A stretch of 64,000 nucleotides of DNA from Micrococcaceae bacterium (GTDB lineage Bacteria > Actinomycetota > Actinomycetes > Actinomycetales > Micrococcaceae). The translations under genes were made by a program, and so were the position numbers. How positions within the stretch are numbered: the stretch's first letter is position 1; each line of letters begins with the position of its first letter. The stretch covers positions 26,700 through 90,699 of the forward strand of contig JAODMR010000005.1 of the NCBI GenBank assembly GCA_025465475.1, given 5' to 3'. Shown one piece after another: positions 53,180 to 62,989 of the stretch. The notes beneath the pieces are model-generated. The model was not told the DNA's origin, made no database searches, and saw nothing but the letters and a program-made list of their open reading frames with translations.

Positions 53180-53719
53180 ATGGACATCAGCATCATCGAA
53201 GGTGATATCACCGTGCGGGAAGTTGACGCGATTGTGAACGCCGCGAACTCAACTCTGCTGGGCGGCGGCGGCGTCGACGGCGCGATCCACCGGGCCGCGG
53301 GACCGCAGCTCCTGGCTGCCTGCCGGGAGGTGCGAAAAACCGTCCTGCCCGGAGGGCTGCCGGCCGGGGACGCCATCGCGACCGGCGGATTCGATCTGCC
53401 CGCGCGCTGGGTCATCCATACCGTAGGACCCAACCGTGGCGCCGGGCAGCTGGATGAGGCTCTTCTTGTATCCTGCTTTGCGCGCAGCCTCATTGTGGCG
53501 GAGGAGCTGCACGCAGCGTCAGTGGCGTTCCCCGCGGTTGGCGCTGGAGCCTACGGGTGGCCCGCCGATCGGGTTGCCGACGCAGCGTCCAAAGCCGTGC
53601 AGCGGCATGTCCGGCACATGCCCTCAGGTTCTGTGCAGCGCCTCGAATTTGTTCTGGCGCGCCCCGCGGTCGCTGATGCCTTCCGTGACGTTTTTGTCAG
53701 CAGACAGGAAACGCACTGA
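53180..53719 (+). CDS. Macro-domain protein (O-acetyl-ADP-ribose deacetylase type)
   Basis: 179 residues. IVNAANSTLLGGGGVDGAIHRAAGPQLLAACRE is the conserved macrodomain ADP-ribose loop with the catalytic Asn and Asp, and GPNRGAGQLDEALLVSCFARSLIVAEELHAASVAFPAVGAGAYGWPADRVADAA completes it. Such enzymes remove ADP-ribose from acidic residues or deacetylate O-acetyl-ADP-ribose. No DarT/ART partner is adjacent. The stop runs 23 bases into the convergent pseudouridine synthase gene. Confidence 0.93.
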   Translation: MDISIIEGDITVREVDAIVNAANSTLLGGGGVDGAIHRAAGPQLLAACREVRKTVLPGGLPAGDAIATGGFDLPARWVIHTVGPNRGAGQLDEALLVSCFARSLIVAEELHAASVAFPAVGAGAYGWPADRVADAASKAVQRHVRHMPSGSVQRLEFVLARPAVADAFRDVFVSRQETH

Positions 53720-54620
53720 GCGGCCGCAGGCTCCGGTACTCAACCTCCCGGCCGCTGAGCGGGTCAGTGAACTCGATGGCACGCGCCACCAACTGCAGCG
53801 GATTCTCGTAATCGTCCGGTGACTCGGGCAGCAGTTCCGGATAAAACCGGTCGTTCAAAATACCGACGCCCTGGGATGCCATGTGCACGCGCAACTGGTG
53901 CGTCTTGCCCGTATGCGGCTCCAACCGGTAGAGGCCCAAGGTGCGGCCATCGTCATTCGTCCGGGTGGCGGCGAGCTCGATCCGGGTTTCCGCATTGGGG
54001 GGACCTTCAACCTGCTGGGCCAGAAGGTAGGTGCGGGACTTCACCATCCGGCTGCGGACCACCTTGGGCAGTTCGAGGTCGGGGGCGACGGGAGCCACCG
54101 CCTCGTACAGCTTCCGGACCCGGCGCTTTTCGAACAGGAGCTGATATTTCCCGCGGGTGGCAGGGTTCGCGGCAAACAGCAACACGCCGGCGGTCATCCG
54201 GTCCAGGCGGTGGATCGGTACGAGGTCGGGTTCGTCGAGGAGTACGCGCAGCCGAACCAGGGCAGACTCGGCGACGAACATGCCGCCCGGAGTGGTCGGC
54301 AGGAAATGTGGCTTGTCCACCACCACCAGGTCATCATCACGGTGCAGTACCGCCAGTTCCACCGGCAGGCGTTCCTCCGTGGGAAGCTCACGGTAATACC
54401 AAATGAAGGTGTGTTCGGACAGGGGCGTTGTCGGAGTGACGATAGCCCCGCCCAGGGCCTGCACCTCGCCGCGCTCAAAACGCTCCACCACGCCCTGCGG
54501 GTCGACGTGCCCGAAGCGGTCCAGGACATACTCCATGGCGGTTCCCCACGGTCCCTCGCCGGGAAGCCTGAGTCGGGTGGCGTTGACGCCGTCGCGGACG
54601 GGCAGAGGGGATTGCATCAC
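53697..54620 (-). CDS. RluA-family pseudouridine synthase
   Basis: 307 residues. The catalytic loop IHRLDRMTAGVLLFA (Asp ~136) and RTYLLAQQ, LEPHTGKTHQLRVHMASQGVGILNDRFYPEL are those of RluA. It isomerises uridine in rRNA or tRNA. An N-terminal part of ~60 residues precedes, with HVDPQGVVERFERGEVQALGGAIVTP as in the S4-less RluA/RluC group. Overlaps 23 bases with the macrodomain gene (tail to tail). Confidence 0.92.
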   Translation of the reverse strand: MMQSPLPVRDGVNATRLRLPGEGPWGTAMEYVLDRFGHVDPQGVVERFERGEVQALGGAIVTPTTPLSEHTFIWYYRELPTEERLPVELAVLHRDDDLVVVDKPHFLPTTPGGMFVAESALVRLRVLLDEPDLVPIHRLDRMTAGVLLFAANPATRGKYQLLFEKRRVRKLYEAVAPVAPDLELPKVVRSRMVKSRTYLLAQQVEGPPNAETRIELAATRTNDDGRTLGLYRLEPHTGKTHQLRVHMASQGVGILNDRFYPELLPESPDDYENPLQLVARAIEFTDPLSGREVEYRSLRPLSAFPVC

Positions 54621-54746
54621 TGGTTAAGGGTACCGGGGTTGAAATTCGTAAGCTTGCTTAGCATTCTGGGCGGGAACAGGCTAAGTTCGAATTACGGCAT
54701 TCCTTATCCAACCCGGGCCTCGCCCGGACATTTCAGGAGGCAAATC

Positions 54747-55922
54747 GTGAAGGCTTTGACATGGCACGGACGGCGCTCGGTAAAGGTCGAAGACGTTCCG
54801 GACCCGGTCCTGCAGGAACCCACCGACGCGATCGTTCGCATCACCTCAAGCGCGATCTGCGGTTCGGACCTGCACCTCTATGAGGTGCTCAGCCCCTACA
54901 TGAACAAGCACGACGTTCTGGGGCACGAACCGATGGGCATCGTCGAAGAGGTAGGAAGCGGCGTCACCAACCTGAAGAAGGGCGACCGGGTGGTGATCCC
55001 CTTCAACATCTCCTGCGGGCATTGTTACATGTGTCGGCAGGGGCTGCAGTCCCAATGCGAAACCACGCAGATCCGGGAAAAGGGAACCGGCGCTGCGCTC
55101 TTCGGCTTCTCCGAGCTCTACGGTTCTGTTCCCGGCGGCCAGGCGCAGTACCTCCGGGTTCCCCATGCTGATTACGGCCCGATCAAGGTCGGGTCGGAAC
55201 TGCCGGACGACCGGTACCTCTTCCTCTCCGACATCCTTCCCACCGCCTGGCAGGGCGTGCAGTATGCGAACGTGCCCGACGGCGGAACCCTGGCGGTGTT
55301 CGGATTGGGGCCGGTGGGTCAATTTGCGAGCCGGATCGGCAAGCACCTTGGCTACCGGGTGATCGGCGTGGACCCGGTTCCTGAACGCCGCGCCATGGCG
55401 GAACGGCACGGCGTGGAAACCCTTGACTACTCCAAGGGAATCACCGGGGAGCTGCAGGAACGGACGGAGGGCCGCGGACCCGACTCCATTGTCGACGCGG
55501 TGGGCATGGAGGCGCACGGTGCACCCTTGGGCGCCTTCGCCCAAAACGCCGTCGGACTGCTGCCGGACAAACTGGCCCAGAAAGCCATCGAAACGGCCGG
55601 CGTCGACCGGCTGGTGGTGGTCCACGGTGCGGTGGAGGCTGTGCGCCGTGGCGGGACCATCTCCCTCAGCGGCGTCTACGGCGGCACCGCCAGCCCGATG
55701 CCGCTGATGAAAATGTTCGACAAGCAAATCCAGCTGAGGATGGGCCAGTGCAACGTCAAGCGCTGGATAGATGACCTGCTGCCGCTGGTGGAGGACGAAT
55801 CCGATCCGCTGGGCGTGATGGATCTGGTGACTCACCGGGTGGGGCTGGATGAGGCCCCGGCCATGTACGAGAAGTTCCAAAAGAAGGAAGACGGCTGCAT
55901 CAAGGTTGTCCTGCAGCCCTAA
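54747..55922 (+). CDS. Zinc-dependent alcohol dehydrogenase (glutathione-independent formaldehyde-dehydrogenase-like)
   Basis: 391 residues from GTG 54747 with AGGAGG 6 bases upstream. GroES-like domain with zinc ligands in ICGSDLHLY and LGHEPMGIVEEVG, a structural zinc loop CGHCYMCRQGLQSQC, and an NAD domain starting LAVFGLGPVGQFASRIGK. The HKDVLGHEPMG and QYLRVPHAD patterns are like Pseudomonas FDH-type threonine/formaldehyde dehydrogenases. The substrate is unproven; it could detoxify formaldehyde or oxidise an alcohol. It is followed by a strong hairpin at 55955. Confidence 0.92.
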   Translation: MKALTWHGRRSVKVEDVPDPVLQEPTDAIVRITSSAICGSDLHLYEVLSPYMNKHDVLGHEPMGIVEEVGSGVTNLKKGDRVVIPFNISCGHCYMCRQGLQSQCETTQIREKGTGAALFGFSELYGSVPGGQAQYLRVPHADYGPIKVGSELPDDRYLFLSDILPTAWQGVQYANVPDGGTLAVFGLGPVGQFASRIGKHLGYRVIGVDPVPERRAMAERHGVETLDYSKGITGELQERTEGRGPDSIVDAVGMEAHGAPLGAFAQNAVGLLPDKLAQKAIETAGVDRLVVVHGAVEAVRRGGTISLSGVYGGTASPMPLMKMFDKQIQLRMGQCNVKRWIDDLLPLVEDESDPLGVMDLVTHRVGLDEAPAMYEKFQKKEDGCIKVVLQP

Positions 55923-55954
55923 ACAGGCGCCATCCGTTTTTTTGCTTCGCACCA

Positions 55955-55983
55955 GGGGTCCCGGAAGTCATTTCCGGGGCCCC
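55955..55983. terminator. Terminator-like hairpin between convergent genes
   Basis: GGGGTCCCGGAA (55955-55966) pairs with TTCCGGGGCCCC (55972-55983), one T-G pair. It lies between the dehydrogenase and the SRPBCC genes. A TTTTTTT run precedes it at 55937, giving a U-rich end on the plus strand only weakly; on the minus strand A-runs follow. Confidence 0.7.
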
Positions 55984-56024
55984 GTCGCGCGGGGTGTCAC
56001 TGAAATACGGATGGGGGTGCCGGT

Positions 56025-56483
56025 TCAGGACTGCGCCCCGGAGATCTCACCGGCCCGGCCTTCGGCCAGGAACTGCAGCCGCTTGAGGGTCTCCTTGTTC
56101 CGGAACCGGATGGTGGGGTCCCGGAGCAGCTTGGGAACGGCGAGGCCGGGTCCACGAATGGCGTCCTCGGTGATGCTGACCTGGCAGCCGCCGGGGACGT
56201 CCTCCATGACCAGGTCCACCTTTGCCTCACCCAGGGGCCAGCCCCGTGCGACGAGTTCCAGCCGACGTCCCGGCTCCGCCGCGGTGACGTAGCTGCTGTC
56301 GTTGATCAGGACGGGCCAGGCACCCACCGAGTGGTGCAGGGTGGCGCCCTCTTCGGGCCAGCGGCCCTCCACGTCCCGCATGCGGGACGCCCCCACCACC
56401 CAGGAAGGGTACAGCCAGCCGTCAGCGAGGACGTTCCATACGTCGCGGGCGCTGCAATTGAACATTCTGGTTATCGTCGCCAT
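56025..56483 (-). CDS. SRPBCC (START-like) family protein
   Basis: 152 residues from ATG 56483 (GGTGG 7 bases upstream). FNCSARDVWNVLADGWLYPSWVVGASRMRDVEGRWPEEGATLHHSVG and the polyketide-cyclase-like ligand pocket TEDAIRGPGLAVPKLL are typical of small lipid- or ligand-binding SRPBCC proteins. Often annotated as a polyketide cyclase/dehydrase, without evidence for that here. Soluble and stand-alone. Confidence 0.85.
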   Translation of the reverse strand: MATITRMFNCSARDVWNVLADGWLYPSWVVGASRMRDVEGRWPEEGATLHHSVGAWPVLINDSSYVTAAEPGRRLELVARGWPLGEAKVDLVMEDVPGGCQVSITEDAIRGPGLAVPKLLRDPTIRFRNKETLKRLQFLAEGRAGEISGAQS

Positions 56484-56545
56484 GCTCATCCACCGCTCGT
56501 TGTCGTGGCGGACGCGACGTTGAACCGCCGCACCCGTTCTTGCTT

Positions 56546-57358
56546 TTACTCTAGCCGCGGCACCGGCTGGCAATGGGGACAGTAGTAGATATCCCTAGGC
56601 TGCTGCGTCGGTGCGTCCGGGTCCGCGGAGGTGTCATGCCGCACAGTCGTGCCGCACCGCCGGCAGGGCCGGCCGGCCCTGCCGTACACCCACATCGCTG
56701 CGTCCCCGCGGGCAGGCCCGCCGGTGGTGCTCCGGTTGGTGCGGGCCTTGTTCGCCTCCAACAGCCGCTTGGACAACGCCACCAGGCGGGGCAGGTCAGG
56801 TACTTGGCCTATCGGCAGCTCGGGATGGATTCCCACCAGGAAGCACAACTCGCTGCGGAAGACGTTGCCGATGCCGGCCAGGTTTCGCTGGTCCAGCAGG
56901 GCCACGCCGACCGCCCGCTCGGGGCGGGCGAGGAGCCGCTGCAACGCCAACTCCGCATCCCAGTCTGGCCCCAGGAGGTCCGGACCAAGATAGCCCAGGA
57001 TCGAGTCCTCCTGGTCGGCCGGCACGATTTCCAGCAGGCCAAGGGAGAATCCGACGACGGTGCTTGCTTCCGTCCCCAAAATGCACCGTGCTGTATGGGC
57101 CGGCCGCCGCCACCGCACGCCCGGGCCGGCGGGGTAAATGTGCCAGGTGCCTTCCATTTTGAGATGTGAGTGAATCAGATGCCCGGCGGTCCTGATCACC
57201 AGGTGCTTTCCCCGGGATTCCACCGCGTCAACGGTGGAACCGGTGAAGTCCACCGTGGCAAAGGCAGGGACCCGCACATCGCAGATGGTCAGTTGCCGGC
57301 CTGTGAGGGCGGCGTCGAGCTGGCGGGCCTGCCGCCAGACGGTGTCTCCCTCAGGCAC
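56546..57358 (-). CDS. nei: Endonuclease VIII-type DNA glycosylase (Nei/Fpg family)
   Basis: 270 residues from GTG 57358. PEGDTVWRQARQLDAALTGRQL is the Nei N-terminus (Pro2/Glu3 catalytic). DAVESRGKHLVIRT gives the conserved lysine, GIGNVFRSELCFLVGIHPELPIG the H2TH region, and the C-terminal zinc finger is CRRCGTTV...YYCPHCQ. It excises oxidised pyrimidines. The start overlaps the stop of lhr (GTGCCTGA), so it is translated with that helicase, as in mycobacterial nei-lhr pairs. Confidence 0.93.
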   Translation of the reverse strand: MPEGDTVWRQARQLDAALTGRQLTICDVRVPAFATVDFTGSTVDAVESRGKHLVIRTAGHLIHSHLKMEGTWHIYPAGPGVRWRRPAHTARCILGTEASTVVGFSLGLLEIVPADQEDSILGYLGPDLLGPDWDAELALQRLLARPERAVGVALLDQRNLAGIGNVFRSELCFLVGIHPELPIGQVPDLPRLVALSKRLLEANKARTNRSTTGGPARGDAAMWVYGRAGRPCRRCGTTVRHDTSADPDAPTQQPRDIYYCPHCQPVPRLE

Positions 57359-60300
57359 GGATCCGCAGTCCTCTCGGTGTGCTGTAGGCGCCCGCGGCCA
57401 TCAGGGCCTCTGCCAGGGTCGTGTCCAGGATGCCGTGTCCGTTGACCTTTTCAATGGCCAGTTTGTCCACGCCGCCGGATTTCACCAGCTCCACCAACGC
57501 GGCGGCGCCCAGCCCCAAAAGATCGGGCAGCTCCGTGAACGCCAACACCGTCTTGCCGCCCCGTTCCACATACAGGGTCAAGACGCCGTCCACCATTACG
57601 ACCATCGCCCCCGCCTTCCGGCCCGGCCGGTGCCCCACTTCCAGCGCCGGCCAGGGCAGGGCCGCGCCATAGGGGTTGGCCGGGTCCGTTGCTGCCAGGG
57701 CGAGGGTTACCGGTTCGGGTTGCTGCAGTTGGGCTTCCTCGCTGAAGGACCGCAACCGGTCAACGGTCGCGGGCACCGCAAACTGGGCGGCTCCAAGGTG
57801 TTCGATGAAGTATCCCCGACGGCAGCGGCCGGATTCCTCCAACCGGGCCAGGACCTTGTACATCAGCCCGAAGCCGCCCGGGATGTTTTCACTGGCCACG
57901 GAGCCGCGCGTGACCACGCCGTAGCGGTCCAACAGCAGCTCGGCCATGGCATGGGCGTGGATGGTCGACTCCAGCGACGGGGAGGGCAGGATGGTCCATC
58001 GTCCTGCTGCCAGGGCGGGGGCGCTCCGGGACGGTGGCCGCCCTGGCAGGCCAGCTCCTGAAGCCCTGCCGAGCCTCCCGGCGCGCGCGCCGGAACGGAG
58101 CCGCGGAGCGGCTTGGCGTTGCTTGTGCGCGCCGTGGCCCCCGCCAAGCAGGGCGCGGACCGGGCTGAAAGTGTCGTTGCTGATGCGTCCGGCCCACACC
58201 AGGTCCCAGAGGGCAGTCATCACCTCCGCGTCGGTGGCCACGGTGTCCATGCCGCCGGCCACTTCCCGGAGCTGGTGGAAGAAATAGGCCGCACCGCCGT
58301 CGAGGTAGTCCAACAGGCGCTGCTGAACGTCGGTCGGCTGAAATCCCGGCTGCGGGTTCAACGTCAGTTCGGCGGACTCGGCCACATGCAGGCTGATCCA
58401 TCCGTCGGCACCAGGCAGCGAACCGGCCCCGGACCAGAGGACCTCTCCGGTGGCAGTCAGCTCATCCAACATGGCCGGGGCGTAATCGGTCACCCGGGAG
58501 GCCAGGATGAGGGGCTCCATGGCAGAGGCCGGAACAGGTACGCCCGCGAGCTGGTCCACCACCGTCAACACGCCGTCCAGGCCCCGTAACTGGCCCGCAC
58601 CGCGACGGTTCCTGGGCCTGACGTGCTGCCAGGCGGGAAGGAACCGGGCGTAGGCGGCCGGGTCAACGGGCTCCACTTCAGCCCGGAGCGCCGCCAGGGA
58701 CCGACGACGGAGCTTGCGCAGCACCTCAACGTCGCACCACTCGGACAGCGCCGGCGCCAGCGTGGTCGCCGCGTCACGCACGGGGAGGCCGTCTGCCCCT
58801 GTTTCCGGTAACGGTCCCGCCGTCGTGGGGCGGAACTCGCCCTCGGCGATCCTGCCGTCGACCGCCAACCGTGCCAGGCCGGTATTGACCACCGCGACGC
58901 CCAACCCGAGCCGGGCCGCCACTTCCTGGGCGGTGAAGGGGCCATGCGTCCGGGCGTATCGGCCCAACAGGTCACCCAGGGGATCCGCCACCGGTTCGAT
59001 GAAGGCCAGGGGCACACCCATGGGCAGCGGAATGCCCAGTGCGTCACGCAGTCGGGCGGCGTCCTCGATGGCCGCGAACCGTTCGGCTCCGGCCATCCCC
59101 ACCTTCAGCGCCCGGTTTGCCTTGACCAGTGCTTCCACATGGGCCAAGGCCGCGGCAGCCGTATCAGGGGAACCCTCCACCTCTTCCAGCCTCACCGCGA
59201 TTTCCTCAAGGCTGAGCGGCCCGAGAAGCCGCAGCAGGTCCGCGGTGCCTTCCATTCCCCGGGCTTTGCGGTCCGGAAGGAGTCGCTGCAATTCCTTTTC
59301 GGTCTGCGCGATGACCTGGGGGTCAAGCAGTTCCCGCAGCTCCGCGCGTCCGAGCAGCTCATTCAGCAGTGCCGGGTCAAGGGACAGCGCCGCGGCCCGG
59401 CGCTCGGCCAGGGGCGAGTCGCCCTCGTACAGGAACGAAGCGACGTAGCCGAACAGCAGGGAGCGGGCAAACGGCGAGGGCTGTTGCGTGGTCGTCTCGA
59501 CCACCCGGAGCTCCCGTCGCTCAATGCTCGCCGCGATAGCTTTCAGCGCCGGTAGGTCATAGACATCCTGCAGGCACTCCCGAACGGTTTCGAGCACGAT
59601 CGGGAAAGTGGGATATTTCCGGGCGACGTCCAGGAGTTGCGCGGATTTTTGACGCTGCTGCCACAGAGGGGACCGCTTGCCGGGGTTCTGCCGGGGCAGC
59701 AACAGTGCCCGGGCGGCGCACTCCCGGAAGCGGGACGCGAAGAGGGCGGATCCACCCACCTCCGCTGTGACGATTCCGTCCAGCTCGTCGGCGTCGAACA
59801 GGAAGAGATCGGCTCCTGGCGGTTCGTCATCCATCATGGGAACCCGAAGCACGATGCCGTCGTCGGAGGCCATCGCCGATCCGTCCAAGCCATAGCGGGC
59901 GTGCAGGCGCGCCGCAACGGCCAGTGCCCACGGCGCGTGAACAGGCATGCCGAAGGGGCTGTGCAGCACCACCCGCCAGTCGCCAAGCTCGTCGTGGAAC
60001 CGTTCGACCAGCAGCACCTGGTCGTTGGGCACGATGTCGGTGGCCTGTTTCTGCTCGGTGAGGTAGCCGAGCAGGTTGCCCGCAGCCCAGTCGTCCAGGC
60101 CGGTGGCGCGGCAGCGTTCCAGTGCTGCCGCCGGGTCCGCTCCCGCGAGTTCACGGGTGAAGGCGCCAAGGGCCCGTCCCAGATCAACGGGCCGCCCGAG
60201 CGAGTCGCCCTTCCAGAAGGGGACCTTGCCGGGTTGTCCAAAGGCTGGGGATACCAGGACGCGGTCGTGGGTGATGTCCTCAATCCGCCAGCTGGTGGCG

Positions 60301-62201
60301 CCCAGGGCAAAAACGTCCCCGACCCGGGACTCGTACACCATTTCCTCATCGAGTTCGCCCACCCGGCGGCCGCCCTTGGCCTTGGCCCCGGCGGCTGACT
60401 CGTCCTCCGAGCCCACGATGTAGACCCCGAAGAGTCCCCGATCCGGGATGGTTCCACCGGAGGTCACCGCGAGGCGTTGCGCGCCGGGGCGGCCGGTGAT
60501 GGTTCCTTCGACCCGGTCCCAGACGATCCTGGGCCGGAGTTCGGCAAACTCGTCGGACGGGTACCGTCCTGCGAGCAGGTCAAGGGTGGCGTCAAAGGCC
60601 GAGCGGGGGAGGGTGGCGAACGGGGCGCTGCGCCGCACCGTGTCAAACCATTCCTCCACGTCGATGCCGCCGAGTGCGGTGGCGGCGACGGTCTGCTGCG
60701 CCAGGATGTCCAAGGGGTTGGCAGGCACGAAGAGCGGTTCAATCTTCCCGGCCAGCATCCGTTCCACGGTGACAGCGGAATGCACCAGGTCCGCGCGGTG
60801 CTTGGGAAAAAGCACTCCCTGGGACACTTCACCCACTTGGTGGCCGGCCCGCCCCACGCGCTGCAGTCCGCTGGCCACCGAGGGTGGCGATTCCACTTGG
60901 ATCACCAGGTCCACCGCGCCCATGTCGATGCCCAGTTCCAGGCTGGAGGTCGCCACCACGCAGCGCAGCCGCCCGGATTTCAGGTCGTCCTCGATCAGGG
61001 CGCGCTGGTCTTTCGAGACCGAACCGTGGTGGGCCTTGGCCAGTACGGGTTCCGCTCCCGCCGTGGCACCGGCCTGGGCCATCAGCTGCGCCGGTGGTCC
61101 CGGTGTTCGCAACGGCTGATCGCCGCCACCTGGCGCGCCGGATACCTGGCTGACGTCGTCGCCGGTCCCGCCGTCCGGCGCCCAAGGGCTTCCGGCTTCG
61201 GTCAGCAGCAACCGCTCCGTGTAAATCTCGTTCAGGCGCGCGGTCAGTCGTTCGGCCAGCCTGCGTGAATTGGCGAAGACGATGGTGGAGTTATTCGCCA
61301 GCACATGGTCAACGATTTTCTCCTCCACATGCGGCCAGATGGACGCGTTGGGCGCCAGCCCCGACGCCGGACCGAGGTCGTGCGCGGCCGCCGCGGCGGG
61401 AAGCTGGGTCATGTCCTCCACCGGAACCGTGACGGTTAGGTTCCAGTTTTTGGTGGTGGGAGGGGCAACGATCTCCACGGGTGCCGATCCGGCCAGGAAC
61501 CGGGCTACCGTCTCGCGTGGCTCCACCGTCGCGGACAGGCCGATGCGCTGTGCCGGCTTGGCCAGCAGGGCATCGAGGCGCTCCAGCGTCAGGGCAAGAT
61601 GGGCTCCACGCTTGGTGCCCGCCACTGCATGCACTTCGTCGATGATGATGGTGTCCACATCGGTCAGGGTTGAGCGTGCCTTGGAGGTCAGCATGAGGAA
61701 CAGGGATTCCGGCGTGGTGATCAGGATGTCCGGAGGGTGGCTCAACAGGGACCGCCGCTCGGCCGCAGGGGTATCGCCCGAACGCACGCCGACGCTGATG
61801 TGGGGGGCCGGAAGCTCCAGCCGTTTCGCGGTCTGCGCGATGCCGATCAGTGGCGCCCGAAGGTTGCGTTCCACGTCCACGCCCAAAGCCTTCAGCGGCG
61901 AAATGTACAGCACCCGAGTTGACGTGGCGGTGCCGGCATCCCGTTCCGTGGCCATCAGTCGGTCCAGGGCCCAGAGGAACGCGGCAAGCGTCTTACCCGA
62001 TCCCGTGGGCGCAATGACCAGGGAATGCGCACCGGCGGAAATGGCGCGCCAAGCGCCCTCTTGAGCGGGAGTTGGCTCCGGGAAGGCCCCCAGGAACCAG
62101 TCCCGCGTCGCCCGCGTGAAGCCGGTCATGGCAGGGTGGACGGTGCCTTCCGCAGGGGCCTGCCCTGCGACCGCGCCTGCGGTTCCAGTGACCGCAGTCA
62201 T
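57351..62201 (-). CDS. lhr: Large ATP-dependent helicase Lhr
   Basis: 1616 residues. Two RecA-like domains: Walker A VIAPTGSGKTLAAFLWALD (~62-80), DEVH box IIIDEVHAVAGTKRGAHL, motif VI GLQRVGRAGHQ. A winged-helix domain and the large Lhr core/C-terminal region (~600-1616, with LDPALLNELLGRAELRELLD and ARFLPAWQHVRP) complete the Lhr architecture. Lhr unwinds RNA:DNA hybrids and is linked to DNA repair in mycobacteria. Its stop overlaps the nei start, so damage-specific repair is a plausible joint job. Confidence 0.95.
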   Translation of the reverse strand: MTAVTGTAGAVAGQAPAEGTVHPAMTGFTRATRDWFLGAFPEPTPAQEGAWRAISAGAHSLVIAPTGSGKTLAAFLWALDRLMATERDAGTATSTRVLYISPLKALGVDVERNLRAPLIGIAQTAKRLELPAPHISVGVRSGDTPAAERRSLLSHPPDILITTPESLFLMLTSKARSTLTDVDTIIIDEVHAVAGTKRGAHLALTLERLDALLAKPAQRIGLSATVEPRETVARFLAGSAPVEIVAPPTTKNWNLTVTVPVEDMTQLPAAAAAHDLGPASGLAPNASIWPHVEEKIVDHVLANNSTIVFANSRRLAERLTARLNEIYTERLLLTEAGSPWAPDGGTGDDVSQVSGAPGGGDQPLRTPGPPAQLMAQAGATAGAEPVLAKAHHGSVSKDQRALIEDDLKSGRLRCVVATSSLELGIDMGAVDLVIQVESPPSVASGLQRVGRAGHQVGEVSQGVLFPKHRADLVHSAVTVERMLAGKIEPLFVPANPLDILAQQTVAATALGGIDVEEWFDTVRRSAPFATLPRSAFDATLDLLAGRYPSDEFAELRPRIVWDRVEGTITGRPGAQRLAVTSGGTIPDRGLFGVYIVGSEDESAAGAKAKGGRRVGELDEEMVYESRVGDVFALGATSWRIEDITHDRVLVSPAFGQPGKVPFWKGDSLGRPVDLGRALGAFTRELAGADPAAALERCRATGLDDWAAGNLLGYLTEQKQATDIVPNDQVLLVERFHDELGDWRVVLHSPFGMPVHAPWALAVAARLHARYGLDGSAMASDDGIVLRVPMMDDEPPGADLFLFDADELDGIVTAEVGGSALFASRFRECAARALLLPRQNPGKRSPLWQQRQKSAQLLDVARKYPTFPIVLETVRECLQDVYDLPALKAIAASIERRELRVVETTTQQPSPFARSLLFGYVASFLYEGDSPLAERRAAALSLDPALLNELLGRAELRELLDPQVIAQTEKELQRLLPDRKARGMEGTADLLRLLGPLSLEEIAVRLEEVEGSPDTAAAALAHVEALVKANRALKVGMAGAERFAAIEDAARLRDALGIPLPMGVPLAFIEPVADPLGDLLGRYARTHGPFTAQEVAARLGLGVAVVNTGLARLAVDGRIAEGEFRPTTAGPLPETGADGLPVRDAATTLAPALSEWCDVEVLRKLRRRSLAALRAEVEPVDPAAYARFLPAWQHVRPRNRRGAGQLRGLDGVLTVVDQLAGVPVPASAMEPLILASRVTDYAPAMLDELTATGEVLWSGAGSLPGADGWISLHVAESAELTLNPQPGFQPTDVQQRLLDYLDGGAAYFFHQLREVAGGMDTVATDAEVMTALWDLVWAGRISNDTFSPVRALLGGGHGAHKQRQAAPRLRSGARAGRLGRASGAGLPGRPPSRSAPALAAGRWTILPSPSLESTIHAHAMAELLLDRYGVVTRGSVASENIPGGFGLMYKVLARLEESGRCRRGYFIEHLGAAQFAVPATVDRLRSFSEEAQLQQPEPVTLALAATDPANPYGAALPWPALEVGHRPGRKAGAMVVMVDGVLTLYVERGGKTVLAFTELPDLLGLGAAALVELVKSGGVDKLAIEKVNGHGILDTTLAEALMAAGAYSTPRGLRIRA

Positions 62202-62394
62202 GACTTCCTGTCCATGGCTCCATCATCCAACATGGCACCGACAATTAGGCGCCCGGGTGTGCCGTCCCGGAATACTCCCACAGGGACGGTAGCCTAAATC
62301 TGAAAGCACCCTGCCGCCGTCCGGCGTTCGCCGTTCCCGTTGTTCGGGAGGTCTCCGGCGGCAGATCTGGCAATAAGCGGGAAGTGGAGGGGCC

Positions 62395-62931
62395 GTGGTT
62401 TCGCGGCATGGGGGAAACAACTGGGTCCTGATGGTCAGCATGGCCGCGCTCTTTCTCGGGGCTGCTGCCGTCGATCTGATGACCTGGTCCAGCAACTCAG
62501 CGCTGGCCGGCTACTACATCGTGGGTTCGGTGCTGCTTGGCCTGGGCATGACGCTGTGGTATTGGCGGAATCCGCCCCGTCTGAAGGGGCCGTTGTCCGC
62601 CTACCTGTACACCCTCGCCGGCGCCGCCGTCGGCGCGCTCTTCGGTGCTGGAATTGACCCCTTCCACGGACGCGGCGCCTGGCTGGTGCTGGCCCTGGCA
62701 GTGGTGTTGTTCGGTTGGCTGGAACGGGCCCGGGTGATCGTTACCGCAGGGCTGGTCGGTTCGGTTGCGGCCTTTCTTGGCCTGTTCATCGGTGCACCCG
62801 TATGGGGCGGGGGCCTGCAGGCGCTGACCGCAGCCGGTTTCGCCGTCGCCGCTCACCGGCTCCATCTGCTCCGCCACGGCCGCCGCAAGCCGCGCCGCGA
62901 AGTGGACATCGCGTCCTTGAACCTCACCTGA
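62395..62931 (+). CDS. Small integral membrane protein of unknown function
   Basis: 178 residues from GTG 62395 with GGAGGGG upstream. About five hydrophobic helices (VLMVSMAALFLGAAAVDLMTW, YYIVGSVLLGLGMTLWYW, LYTLAGAAVGALFGAGID, LVLALAVVLFGWLERARVIVTAGLVGSVAAFLGLFIGAPVW) then a basic cytoplasmic tail RLHLLRHGRRKPRREV. No family signature recognised. Divergent from lhr. Confidence 0.75.
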   Translation: MVSRHGGNNWVLMVSMAALFLGAAAVDLMTWSSNSALAGYYIVGSVLLGLGMTLWYWRNPPRLKGPLSAYLYTLAGAAVGALFGAGIDPFHGRGAWLVLALAVVLFGWLERARVIVTAGLVGSVAAFLGLFIGAPVWGGGLQALTAAGFAVAAHRLHLLRHGRRKPRREVDIASLNLT

Positions 62932-62989
62932 CTTGAACCTCGCCTGACCGGGGCCGACTGTCGCTGGGCCAGTCTGGACGGCGGCACGG

